NCBI RefSeq assembly: GCF_017355165.1 | Contig: NZ_JADILK010000045.1 | Location: 1-35,663, forward strand | Source of the DNA: Bacillus sp. SD075 | GTDB taxonomy: Bacteria; Bacillota; Bacilli; Bacillales; DSM-1321 | DNA: 35,663 bases | Direction: 5' to 3' | Shown here: piece after piece, positions 23,225-30,897 of the stretch | How the letters are laid out: the number at the start of each line of letters is the position of its first letter | Position numbering within the stretch: position 1 is the stretch's first letter | The notes under the pieces: model-generated | What the model saw: the letters and a program-made list of their open reading frames with translations, nothing else | Database searches by the model: none | What the model was told of the DNA's origin: nothing | Made by a program: the position numbers and the translations under genes

Positions 23225-23749
23225 ATGTCGATCGAGGGTGTCAAAAGCCATTTTAAACAATGGAATCGGGAAGGCGATGTAATGGAGTTCGAAACATCGA
23301 GTGCTACGGTGATTGAAGCAGCGGAAACCATTGGTGTTATCCCAGCGCGGATTGCTAAAACTCTTTCCTTTAAGGGGGAAGGTGAACATGCAATTTTGGT
23401 TGTTGCCGCTGGGGACGTGAAAGTGGATAATAAGAAATTTCGTCAGACGTTCGGTTTCAAGGCACGAATGCTGCCCCCTGAGGAAGTGTTTGAGCAGACC
23501 GGTCATGCAATCGGAGGAGTTTGTCCGTTTGGTCTGGCAAACGATTTAGCTGTTTTTCTTGATGTATCGATGAAGCGCTTTGAGTCATTGTTCCCGGCAT
23601 GCGGCAGTTCGAACTCTGCAATAGAACTTACGCTTGATGAATTATTTGAATATTCAGGTGCGAAGGATTGGGTGGATGTTTGCAAAGGTTGGGAAGAAAA
23701 GAGGAATGGGGAAACCACGGTAGGTAATGCAGTTGATGGTTTTGATTAA
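23225..23749 (+). CDS. YbaK/EbsC-family aminoacyl-tRNA deacylase
   Basis: A 174-residue single-domain protein of the YbaK/ProX superfamily, which hydrolyses mischarged tRNA (for example Cys- or Ala-tRNA-Pro) in trans. Seen are TIGVIPARIAKTLSFKGEGEHAILVVAAGD with the catalytic lysine region K-T-L, and DNKKFRQTFGFKARMLPPEEV. The conserved TGHAIGGVCPFGL loop and FLDVSMKRFESLFPACGSSNSAIEL follow. It acts in the cytoplasm in translation quality control. The start ATG 23225 lies 8 bases after AAGGAGTG; an in-frame ATG at 23183 would put this site inside the gene. It is divergent from queT across a shared promoter region. A 24-residue polar C-terminal extension is unremarkable. Confidence 0.92.
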   Translation: MSIEGVKSHFKQWNREGDVMEFETSSATVIEAAETIGVIPARIAKTLSFKGEGEHAILVVAAGDVKVDNKKFRQTFGFKARMLPPEEVFEQTGHAIGGVCPFGLANDLAVFLDVSMKRFESLFPACGSSNSAIELTLDELFEYSGAKDWVDVCKGWEEKRNGETTVGNAVDGFD

Positions 23750-23781
23750 TTAATGGTGCCAAAAAGATTCACATGAGATTG

Positions 23782-23805
23782 AGTCCACTAGGGTGGGCTT
23801 TATTT
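23782..23805 (+). terminator. Weak terminator after the YbaK-family gene
   Basis: AGTCCAC (23782-23788) pairs with GTGGGCT (23793-23799) with one G-T pair, followed by a broken T tract (TTTATTTG). Confidence 0.45.
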
Positions 23806-23884
23806 GTGGGGACCGCATGCATTTTATCGATCTATGAATAAAGTGGAGAATCGGGCAGAAGTGTTCTGGAGCGGAGGTTGAAAG

Positions 23885-24697
23885 ATGTTAAATGGAAGCC
23901 ATAGGAAAAGCAATAGCAGCTATCTTAGTCTTAAAACTCTTTATGAAGAAAATATAACGGTTAAGAGCATCGCCCAGGAGCTTGTGTTTTGCCATAAAAA
24001 CGATCTGGCGGTGGATATCCAGAAAGCAATGGAAAAAAAGAATTTTGATATATTGGCCGTGCAAGATCAAGGGGAAATCATCGGGTATATCCAAAGGGAA
24101 GAACTAGGTGAAGGCAAGATATCCGAATATTTGAGAAACTTTTCACCAAGGGAAATGGTTTCGGATTCAACGCCTTTAATCCAGCTTCTCCATATTTTTA
24201 AGAATAAAACACGGGTGTTCGTATTAGAGAATAATTCAATTAAAAAGTTGATTACCCATGCCGACCTTCAAAAGCCTCCGATCAGGATGCTGATATTCGG
24301 ATACATTACCTTATTGGAAATGAGGATGAGCGATATCATCCTGGATAGATTCAGCGATGGTAAGTGGCATCCAATGATCAGTGAAGACCGTTTAGAAAAG
24401 GCAACCGAATTATATAAGAGGAGAATCGATAAAAATGAAGATATCAATTTAATAGAGTGCCTGCAAATCAGTGATAAATTCGATATCATACATAAAGATA
24501 AAGAATTGAGGAGTTTCTTCCATATCCCTTCGAAAAGTAAAGGGAAGAAGGATGCGAATGCCATCCGGAAATTACGGGATAAGATTTCTCATGCTAATGA
24601 ACTGGGTCTGGACATGTCATGGATGGAAATCATTGAGGTTGTCGAGTCCTGTGGCCAACTGCTCGAAATCTCTGAATCCTATCAGTATGAACAATAA
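23885..24697 (+). CDS. CBS-domain protein with a C-terminal HEPN-like Rx4H motif
   Basis: A 270-residue cytoplasmic protein. Residues about 25-130 form a CBS pair, weakly conserved: ITVKSIAQELVFCHKNDLAVDIQKAMEKKN with ILAVQDQGEIIGYIQREEL, then REMVSDSTPLIQLLHIFKNK with VFVLENNSIKKLITHADLQK. CBS pairs usually bind adenine nucleotides. The C-terminal half is helical and contains IRKLRDKISHANELG, an R231-x4-H236 motif like the active site of HEPN domains (Rx4-6H), which include many toxin and defence RNases. So this may be a nucleotide-sensing HEPN protein; whether it cuts RNA is unknown. No antitoxin or MNT partner is adjacent. The ATG lies 7 bases after GGAGG. Monocistronic, with a terminator. 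Confidence 0.8.
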   Translation: MLNGSHRKSNSSYLSLKTLYEENITVKSIAQELVFCHKNDLAVDIQKAMEKKNFDILAVQDQGEIIGYIQREELGEGKISEYLRNFSPREMVSDSTPLIQLLHIFKNKTRVFVLENNSIKKLITHADLQKPPIRMLIFGYITLLEMRMSDIILDRFSDGKWHPMISEDRLEKATELYKRRIDKNEDINLIECLQISDKFDIIHKDKELRSFFHIPSKSKGKKDANAIRKLRDKISHANELGLDMSWMEIIEVVESCGQLLEISESYQYEQ

Positions 24698-24698
24698 G

Positions 24699-24728
24699 GG
24701 ACCGGCTAATCATGCTGGTTCTTTTTTT
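24699..24728 (+). terminator. Terminator of the CBS-HEPN gene
   Basis: GGACCGGC (24699-24706) pairs with GCTGGTTC (24714-24721) around TAATCAT, followed by seven T residues. Confidence 0.85.
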
Positions 24729-24741
24729 AGCGCATCCAGAC

Positions 24742-24770
24742 AGAAAAAAACTGCCTATATCAGGCAGTTT
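24742..24770 (-). terminator. Terminator of the DUF3892 gene
   Basis: AAACTGCCT (24748-24756) pairs perfectly with AGGCAGTTT (24762-24770) across ATATC. On the minus strand a seven-T run follows. Confidence 0.9.
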
Positions 24771-24780
24771 CCCCGAAAAC

Positions 24781-25077
24781 TCAAAACTCCGGTAGTTGAT
24801 CCAGGTTATTTTCTTTTATCCCATCGGGCTCACTCCGCAATATATCACGTCCATATTTATGAAAGACGTCAACGTTGGCCAGGATGCCTGCTTTGGCTTC
24901 CGAAAGGGCAGTGGGATAGTCGAGTTCGCGGCCGGAGTTGGTCTTGATGGCGATAATATTGTCCTCTTCATTTTTCCTTACGGCGATGATTTCTTCTTTA
25001 CCTGCTGAATCAGGTTGGTTTGCTTGCGGTGTTCCCTGCTGTTTATATGATTCATAGGCTTTTTCAAATTGGTCCAT
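24781..25077 (-). CDS. DUF3892 family protein
   Basis: The 98-residue protein has an N-terminal polar stretch (MDQFEKAYESYKQQGTPQAN) and then the DUF3892 core (about 28-95). The core includes IIAVRKNEEDNIIAIKTNSG, ELDYPTALSEAKAG, NVDVFHKYGRDILRSEPDG and NNLDQLPEF. The family is short, cytoplasmic and uncharacterised, common in spore formers. The ATG at 25077 follows AGGAGGTG by 8 bases, a strong site. It is a single gene with its own terminator, divergent from adhP, so its promoter shares the 25078-25300 region with the sigma-54 promoter of adhP. Confidence 0.88.
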   Translation of the reverse strand: MDQFEKAYESYKQQGTPQANQPDSAGKEEIIAVRKNEEDNIIAIKTNSGRELDYPTALSEAKAGILANVDVFHKYGRDILRSEPDGIKENNLDQLPEF

Positions 25078-25135
25078 GTTTTGGACACCTCCTATTTATA
25101 GGGTGAGCTATTTTTTCCGCAATATACAAACCGGA

Positions 25136-25165
25136 TTTCGTCCGACTCGAGCCGTTAATTCGTCC
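25136..25165 (+). promoter_or_regulatory. Paired TTCGTCC motifs, possible activator sites for adhP
   Basis: TTCGTCC occurs at 25137-25143 and 25159-25165, 22 bases apart (two helical turns) on the same face of DNA, about 60-90 bases before the sigma-54 promoter. This is the usual place for activator binding. The first copy is part of a small inverted repeat, CGGA-TTTCG-TCCG. A further hairpin-like GCCGA/TCGGC lies at 25172-25185. Confidence 0.35.
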
Positions 25166-25226
25166 AAATGGGCCGATTTTTCGGCACTTTTTTTAAGTGA
25201 ATGCTGTCGCCTTGGCCTTTTTGCAG

Positions 25227-25242
25227 TGGCATGGCACTTGCA
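25227..25242 (+). promoter_or_regulatory. Sigma-54 (-24/-12) promoter of adhP
   Basis: TGGCATGGCACTTGCA has the GG (25228-25229) and GC (25240-25241) dinucleotides separated by the required 10 bases and matches the TGGCAC-N5-TTGCW consensus except for one T. Transcription should begin near 25253. Such promoters need an NtrC-type activator, and one is encoded nearby at 26411-27841. Confidence 0.85.
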
Positions 25243-25300
25243 TCAAGTTTAAGTAGTAATAAGAAATAATATCCACTAGATTAAGGGAGGAATATGAATC

Positions 25301-26368
25301 GTGAATGTAAAACAAGGGGCTAGCACTGTAAATGCAAAACAACAGGTCAAGACAATGAAAGCAGCGGTCGTCAATGAATTTAACCAAAAACTTGAGATTA
25401 AAGAAGTACCCATCCCGGAATTGGAATATGGTGAGATATTAGTGAACATTAAAGCCTGTGGCGTGTGTCATACCGATTTACATGCGGCACATGGTGATTG
25501 GCCGGTAAAACCCAAGCTTCCGCTTATCCCCGGACATGAGGGTGTGGGCATTATAGAAAAGGTGGCAGAAGGTGTAACCTCCTTGAAAGTAGGTGACCGA
25601 GTTGGAATCCCATGGCTTTATTCTGCCTGTGGCGATTGTGAGTATTGTCTGACCGGAAGGGAAACGCTTTGCTTGGATCAATTGAATGCAGGATATTCCG
25701 TGGACGGCGGGTATGCGGAATATTGTAAGGCACCTGCCAAGTACGTGGTGAAGGTTCCTGAAGGGCTTGACTTTGCGGAGGTTTCACCGATCTTCTGTGC
25801 AGGTGTAACGACTTATAAAGCGCTTAAGGTATCAGAAGCAAAACCTGGTGATTGGGTAGCGGTTTATGGAATTGGCGGATTGGGACACGTTGCCCTGCAA
25901 TATGCGAAAGCGATGGGCTTTAATGTCATTGCTGTCGATATTCAAGATGATAAGCTTGATTTGGCAACGGAACTGGGGGCGGATTACACGGTTAATGGAC
26001 TTAAGACCGATCCTGTTCAGGCCATTAAGGATAAAGTTGGCGGTGTACAGGCATCCATTTCCGTAGCGGTTACGAAAAAAGCTTTCGAACAGGCTTACAG
26101 TTCAGTCAAGAGGGGCGGGACACTTGTCGTTGTCGGATTGCCGAATGATGAACTTCCAATCCCGATTTTTGATACAGTGTTAAATGGTGTAACTGTAAAA
26201 GGGTCAATTGTCGGCACAAGAAAAGATTTACAGGAAGCTGTACAATTTGCGGCAGAGGGTAAAGTCAGAACGAATATAGAGACAAGGAAACTTGATGAAA
26301 TCAATGATGTGTTTTCAATGATGGAAAAGGGAGAAATCAACGGACGCATCGTATTGACGCTAGAATAG
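25301..26368 (+). CDS. adhP: Zinc-dependent alcohol dehydrogenase (AdhP/AdhA type)
   Basis: A 355-residue medium-chain alcohol dehydrogenase that interconverts alcohols and aldehydes with NAD(H). Catalytic zinc ligands are C56 (CGVCHTDL), H79 (PGHEGVG) and C166 (IFCAGVT). The structural zinc cysteines lie in [16 protein letters not shown] (110-124), and the NAD-binding GIGGLG is at about 190-195. GTG 25301, 10 bases after GGGAGG, adds an 18-residue extension compared with relatives starting MKAAVV. The ATG at 25355 (M19) matches their N-terminus but has no good ribosome binding site. The gene has a clear sigma-54 promoter at 25227-25242. It converges on the regulator operon and shares the terminator at 26375-26405. 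Confidence 0.95.
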   Translation: MNVKQGASTVNAKQQVKTMKAAVVNEFNQKLEIKEVPIPELEYGEILVNIKACGVCHTDLHAAHGDWPVKPKLPLIPGHEGVGIIEKVAEGVTSLKVGDRVGIPWLYSACGDCEYCLTGRETLCLDQLNAGYSVDGGYAEYCKAPAKYVVKVPEGLDFAEVSPIFCAGVTTYKALKVSEAKPGDWVAVYGIGGLGHVALQYAKAMGFNVIAVDIQDDKLDLATELGADYTVNGLKTDPVQAIKDKVGGVQASISVAVTKKAFEQAYSSVKRGGTLVVVGLPNDELPIPIFDTVLNGVTVKGSIVGTRKDLQEAVQFAAEGKVRTNIETRKLDEINDVFSMMEKGEINGRIVLTLE

Positions 26369-26374
26369 TAACAA

Positions 26375-26405
26375 AGGAGGGTGCCCCGTTCCAGGGCATC
26401 CTCCT
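26375..26405. terminator. Bidirectional terminator between adhP and the NtrC-type regulator
   Basis: AGGAGGGTGCCC (26375-26386) pairs with GGGCATCCTCCT (26394-26405) with one G-T pair around a 7-base loop. T tracts on both sides are short, but the stem is strong and the flanking genes converge. Confidence 0.75.
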
Positions 26406-26410
26406 ATTTA

Positions 26411-27841
26411 TTATGTCTGATTCTTTTCATTTAATATATAGCGTAATTTCCTTATGGATATCTGCAAGCGTTTGGCTGCTTCATTCCGGTTGCCGTAGGT
26501 TTTTTGCAGTGCCTGCATGACGAGCTCCTTTCCAATTGTGGATTGCAGCTGTTTGATTTCCATAAGTATTTCTTCAAGCATCAGTTCATCCTTTTCATTA
26601 AAGTCAGCCACTAGCCTTTTTCTCCACTCTTCAAGAAGGTTTTCAGTTGACTGAATCTCATCAGGGGGCACGATTTTGTCAGGGGTGATCTGGCCATTAG
26701 ATAGAGAGATATCATTGGCGGTTATTGTGGACTTATGGTCTGCAAGAGTTAGCGTGCGCATGACCACATTGGATAGTTCGCGTATGTTGCCCGGCCAGTT
26801 GTATTTCTGTAATTTTTCAATGGCTTCTTTGGAAAAAGAGATATCTCCATGACCATTTCTCTCCATCAAGTGACGGACAAGTAAGGGAATATCTTCTTTC
26901 CTGTTCCTTAAAGGCGGGATATTCAGGGTCACGACGTTCAGTCGGTAAAATAGGTCTTCCCGAAATTTATTTCCATCCACTGCCTGCTGCAGGTTTTCAT
27001 TGGATGCCGCCACTAACCGAGCGTTCGTCCGTAATGTCCCGCTGCTGCCGACACGCATGAATTCACGCGTTTCCAAGACTCGGAGCAATTTGACTTGAAT
27101 GGCGGAACTTGCATCCGCGATTTCATCGAGGAAAAGCGTCCCGTTCCCTGCAATTTCGAAAAAACCCTTTCGCAGCTGGGTTGCTCCTGTGAAAGCCCCC
27201 TTTTCATGACCGAATAATTCGCTTTCAAGCAGGGATTCAGAGATCGCTCCACAATTGATGCCGATAAAAGGTTCATGGTTCCGGGGGCTGGCTATGTGGA
27301 TGAAGCGGGAAAGCACTTCTTTACCGCTTCCAGTTTCTCCTTCAATTAATACATTGACGGATTTTTGGGCCACCTTGAAAGCCATTTCAATCAAATTCTT
27401 CATTAAAGGACTTTCACCGACAATGAGTCCTGAATCCTCGGCTAGCTTATGGATGAAATGCTGATTCAAATCTTCATTTTCATTCAATAGGTTATCGATC
27501 TGCCTTTCCAGCACTTCGATATCAACAAAGGGTTTTTCCATATAATCACTCGCGCCAAGTTTCATTGCATCAACAGCGGTCCTGACGGTGCTGTATCCTG
27601 TCATGATCAGTACCTTGCAACGCGGCTGCAATTGTTTTAGATGCTGCAGGAGGGAAAGTCCATCACAATCCGGAAGCTTCAGGTCTATCATTGCGACATC
27701 AAAACGCAGCTGATTCCAATCGATCTCATGAAATTCCTTCCCGCTATTCACAACTTGTACGAGGTAACCTTTCATCGTAAAAAGACGGGATAGAAAAGTC
27801 CCAACCTCTTTCTCATCGTCTACAACAAGTAAATGAATCAC
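26411..27841 (-). CDS. NtrC-type sigma-54-dependent response regulator
   Basis: A 476-residue activator. It has a receiver domain (1-120) with phosphoacceptor D53 (VAMIDLKLPD) and the KPF lysine, then an AAA+ domain (about 138-370). That domain holds Walker A GETGSGKE (168-175), the sigma-54-contacting GAFTGA loop (215-220), Walker B GTLFLDE (234-240) and NWPGNIRELSNVV. The Fis-type helix-turn-helix is at the end (GNRNEAAKRLQISIRKLRYIL). It should use ATP hydrolysis to open sigma-54 promoters when phosphorylated by the kinase encoded 4 bases upstream. The likely target is the adhP promoter at 25227-25242. It is third in the Fe-ADH/kinase/regulator operon. The ATG's ribosome binding site is GGGGATGATGAGG, inside the end of the kinase gene. 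Confidence 0.95.
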   Translation of the reverse strand: MIHLLVVDDEKEVGTFLSRLFTMKGYLVQVVNSGKEFHEIDWNQLRFDVAMIDLKLPDCDGLSLLQHLKQLQPRCKVLIMTGYSTVRTAVDAMKLGASDYMEKPFVDIEVLERQIDNLLNENEDLNQHFIHKLAEDSGLIVGESPLMKNLIEMAFKVAQKSVNVLIEGETGSGKEVLSRFIHIASPRNHEPFIGINCGAISESLLESELFGHEKGAFTGATQLRKGFFEIAGNGTLFLDEIADASSAIQVKLLRVLETREFMRVGSSGTLRTNARLVAASNENLQQAVDGNKFREDLFYRLNVVTLNIPPLRNRKEDIPLLVRHLMERNGHGDISFSKEAIEKLQKYNWPGNIRELSNVVMRTLTLADHKSTITANDISLSNGQITPDKIVPPDEIQSTENLLEEWRKRLVADFNEKDELMLEEILMEIKQLQSTIGKELVMQALQKTYGNRNEAAKRLQISIRKLRYILNEKNQT

Positions 27842-27845
27842 CTCA

Positions 27846-29465
27846 TCATCCCCTTTCCTCTTCTGTTTGTAAGGGAAGCCTCAGGTAAAAAGTGCTTCCT
27901 TGTCCTGGTGTGCTCAAAACGTCGATCTTTCCGCCATGGTCCTTGGCGATGCCAAGGCTTACAGACAGTCCCAATCCTGTACCTTTTTCCCGGTCTTTAG
28001 TCGTATGAAAGGGATGGAATATGAAGGGCAGACGTTCTTTTTCAATCCCCATTCCGTTATCAGTCACCTGAACCACCATGAACTTGTTTTCTAAATAGGT
28101 AGTGATCGCAATCGATTTTTCCGTTTGAGCGGACTCATCCATTGCGTCCTTGGCATTCAATAGCAAGTTGATGATGATCTGTTCTATCTGCGGCTGGCTG
28201 CCCTTTATGAAAGGAAGGTCTTCCTGAAGGGTAAGGTGAAGTGAAATCTGCTTCTTCCCAAGTTGGAACTTTAAAAGGTTCAAAACCTGGTGAATGGCGT
28301 CGTTAATAGAGTAATAGTGGAATCTATACTCATCCTGCCTTGAAAAGGTAAGCAGGCTTTTCACTATTTGCCTGCATCGGTCTCCACAAATCTTAATATC
28401 GTTCAATAGCATATAATCCGGATTGTCTTGTGGAGTTTTCCTTAATAAAATTTGCGAGTTACCAAGAATGGCCGTTAATGGGCTATTCAATTCATGGGCA
28501 ATCCCTGCTGCCATTTCACCAATTGCCCCAAGTTTACCTGCATGCAATAGCTGGACTTCCATCTTTCTTCTTTCGGTGACGTTTTTATAATAAGCAATGA
28601 CCCCATATGCTTGCTGCTCCTTATTTTGAATCGGGTAAGCCTGCATTTCCAAGATGGTATCATGCTGAAGGAGTACTTCCTGAAACCCTGGCTTATTGAA
28701 TGAAAAGGTATCTTGAATCAGAGTTTGGGATTTCTCAATTAAAGAAACCAGGTCGGAAAAGTCCCTGGCTGAATCATTGGATTGATAGACTGTTCCTTTG
28801 TGATCAAAGACGATGATCATATCCTCAACTGCCTTGAAGGTATCCTCCCACTCCTGTTTGGAATGAAGAACTTCCTTATAAAGCTGGGCATTCTCCAAAG
28901 TTAACGCAAGCTGATTGGATAGTTGCTCAAGAAATTCCAGTTCATCTTTATGCCATGTTGTATTCTTTTTCTTCCTGCCGAAAATCCAAATTCCAATTTT
29001 TTTGCTTTTACCATATAATGGAATTAATAGAAGTGATTCAATCTCAAGGGATATTAGACGTTCTTTTTCTGGGAAGTCCGGTAACCGTTTAACTTCCACC
29101 TGAATGGGCTGCTTATCTTTCAAGGCAGACGAGAAACCCTGAAAAGGGTGTAACAGGTTTTTGGAATCCATTTCAAGTTCGCAGTGCCCATTGGGGCAGA
29201 TGTGAAGCAGGGCAGGTTCTTCCTCATACAATATGACAAAATGACTGTCATCGAAGGTAATGAGCTGCTTAAGTTTTGTAATAACATTTCGGAGAATCTC
29301 TTGGATATCGATGTCCATATCCATATTTTTAGTGATGTCATTCATAATCTCAAGCTGCATATTCTTCTTCTTCAGTTGATCTACGGTTTTCTTAAGTTCC
29401 GTGTAATACGTTTTCTTTGAAGATTTCACACCCGTCATTAAATCTATCAATTCAAGTTTGTTCAT
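27846..29465 (-). CDS. Cytoplasmic GAF/PAS sensor histidine kinase
   Basis: A 539-residue soluble kinase with no membrane helices. A short N-terminal coiled coil (KKTVDQLKKKNMQLEIMND) precedes a GAF domain (about 35-195, FDDSHFVILYEEE to LEFLEQLSNQLALTLENAQLY), a PAS domain (about 205-295), HisKA with the phosphorylated His in GIAHELNSPLTAILGNSQ, and an HATPase with NLLLNAKDAMDES, DNGMGI and GTGLGLSVS. The GAF or PAS domain probably senses a small cytoplasmic ligand, perhaps an alcohol or aldehyde given the neighbours. Its partner is the NtrC-type regulator whose start lies 4 bases after its stop. I start at ATG 29465, 6 bases after AAGAGGTG; the GTG at 29474 lies within that site. It lies 12 bases after the iron alcohol dehydrogenase gene. 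Confidence 0.93.
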   Translation of the reverse strand: MNKLELIDLMTGVKSSKKTYYTELKKTVDQLKKKNMQLEIMNDITKNMDMDIDIQEILRNVITKLKQLITFDDSHFVILYEEEPALLHICPNGHCELEMDSKNLLHPFQGFSSALKDKQPIQVEVKRLPDFPEKERLISLEIESLLLIPLYGKSKKIGIWIFGRKKKNTTWHKDELEFLEQLSNQLALTLENAQLYKEVLHSKQEWEDTFKAVEDMIIVFDHKGTVYQSNDSARDFSDLVSLIEKSQTLIQDTFSFNKPGFQEVLLQHDTILEMQAYPIQNKEQQAYGVIAYYKNVTERRKMEVQLLHAGKLGAIGEMAAGIAHELNSPLTAILGNSQILLRKTPQDNPDYMLLNDIKICGDRCRQIVKSLLTFSRQDEYRFHYYSINDAIHQVLNLLKFQLGKKQISLHLTLQEDLPFIKGSQPQIEQIIINLLLNAKDAMDESAQTEKSIAITTYLENKFMVVQVTDNGMGIEKERLPFIFHPFHTTKDREKGTGLGLSVSLGIAKDHGGKIDVLSTPGQGSTFYLRLPLQTEEERG

Positions 29466-29477
29466 GCTTTTCACCTC

Positions 29478-30626
29478 TTATAGGGCTGTAAGAAGCAGCT
29501 GGTTAATCTGTTCTAATGACATATCACGAGGATTTGTGATCATGCAGGCATCTTCAAGAGCGGTCATCCCTATGGGATCTATCATGTCCTTTGTAATGCC
29601 GACATCACTTAAACTCTTGGGAGTCCCTATATCCAGGGATAATTCCCTTACGAAGTGTATGGCTGCCATTCCTGCTTGCTGCTCGGTCAATGTCCGTGTA
29701 TCGATGCCCATGATGTCGGCAATTTCGCTGAATCTCCTTGGTGAGGCAATCCGATTGAAATCCATAACATGGGGAAGGAGTATCGCATTGATTTCACCAT
29801 GCGGAAGAAGGTACTTGCCGCCTATGGCATGTGAAATGGCATGGGCAGCTCCCAAAATGGCATTGGAAAAAGCTAGTCCAGCCTGCAGGCTCGCCATCGC
29901 CATGGCTTTTTTTGCTTCTTCATTATGCCTGGATGCAACAGAGGGGCGTAAGTGGCGGGAAACGATCGAAAGCGCATTTTTAGCTTGTACATCTGTCAAT
30001 GATGTCGCGGCGATTGAAACATAGGATTCAATGGCGTGGGTTAAAACATCCATTCCAGTAGCTGCAGTCAAATCGGGTCCCAATGTTGTAAGGGTACCGG
30101 GATCGACTATTGCAATATCGGGGACGAGTGATTTTGAAATGATCGTCATTTTTTTCTCGCGGAATGAATCGACGATCACCGAAAACTGAGATACTTCCGA
30201 ACCCGATCCTGCAGTAGTCATGATCATCACCATGGGTGGGAGGGGAGAGTGGACTTTATCAACACCTTCATAATCACTGATAATGCCGCCATTCGTTACT
30301 AAAATGGCTACCCCTTTGGCAACATCCAAAGCACTGCCTCCACCCAAACCGATGATGGCATCACATTCTTGTTCTTTAAATGCCAAACAGCCGGCTTCAA
30401 TCTCCCTGTCCTTCGGATTTGTCGTCATTTCAATGAAGGTAGCAAAAGCAAGGCCTGCATCTTGGCAGGATTTAATGACTTTATCTAACCAGCCAGCATT
30501 AGCCACCCCGGAGTCGCTGACTATCAGCGCCTTTTTGGCACCCAACCGCAAGCAGGCCTCGCCAGCTTGTTCAATCGAACCTTTTCCAAAAATAACTTCC
30601 GGCATCACAAATTTAGTTATCGACAT
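29478..30626 (-). CDS. Iron-containing alcohol dehydrogenase
   Basis: A 382-residue group III alcohol dehydrogenase. The NAD-binding motif GLGGGSALDVAKG is at about 93-105. TTAGSGSEVSQFSVI and the metal-binding residues are present: Asp and His in TGMDVLTHAIESY, His in AHAISHAIGG, and His in LPHGEINAILLP. The family reduces aldehydes or oxidises alcohols such as 1,2-propanediol, ethanol or butanol; the substrate here cannot be set. It is the first gene of an operon with the sensor kinase and sigma-54 activator, which suggests both dehydrogenases belong to one alcohol-responsive regulon. The ATG follows AGGGAGAAGG. I saw no sigma-54 promoter upstream; TTGAAT and TATCAT 16 bases apart (minus strand, near 30740-30768) may serve as a sigma-A promoter. 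Confidence 0.95.
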   Translation of the reverse strand: MSITKFVMPEVIFGKGSIEQAGEACLRLGAKKALIVSDSGVANAGWLDKVIKSCQDAGLAFATFIEMTTNPKDREIEAGCLAFKEQECDAIIGLGGGSALDVAKGVAILVTNGGIISDYEGVDKVHSPLPPMVMIMTTAGSGSEVSQFSVIVDSFREKKMTIISKSLVPDIAIVDPGTLTTLGPDLTAATGMDVLTHAIESYVSIAATSLTDVQAKNALSIVSRHLRPSVASRHNEEAKKAMAMASLQAGLAFSNAILGAAHAISHAIGGKYLLPHGEINAILLPHVMDFNRIASPRRFSEIADIMGIDTRTLTEQQAGMAAIHFVRELSLDIGTPKSLSDVGITKDMIDPIGMTALEDACMITNPRDMSLEQINQLLLTAL

Positions 30627-30897
30627 CTTTGCGCCTTCTCCCTATAAAAATTCTATCTCTTCTGTATTATTTTCCCGAAAAAGAGCGAAAATCCTGTTTG
30701 GATTCCAGGTATTTTTATATAATATGACAAAATGTAGAATGATAGATGATTTTTGGTGTGATTCAAATATCCTATTAATGACTTTATTTTGTAAATTCAT
30801 TACTTTAGACCTGCATGAATAGGGATAAACCTACCTAGTTACTATCCTTCATTTATTGTAAAATTATGGTGGATTCTATTGAACTGGGAGGCAATCT

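Noticed and set aside
25172..25194. GCCGA-TTTT-TCGGC hairpin with a following T run, resembling a terminator
   Set aside because: No plus-strand gene ends nearby and the stem has only five pairs; it is more likely part of the adhP upstream control region or chance.
25211..25226. Second sigma-54-like sequence TTGGCC...TTGCAG
   Set aside because: The GG and GC are only 7 bases apart instead of 10, so it cannot be a -24/-12 promoter; the adjacent site at 25227 has correct spacing.
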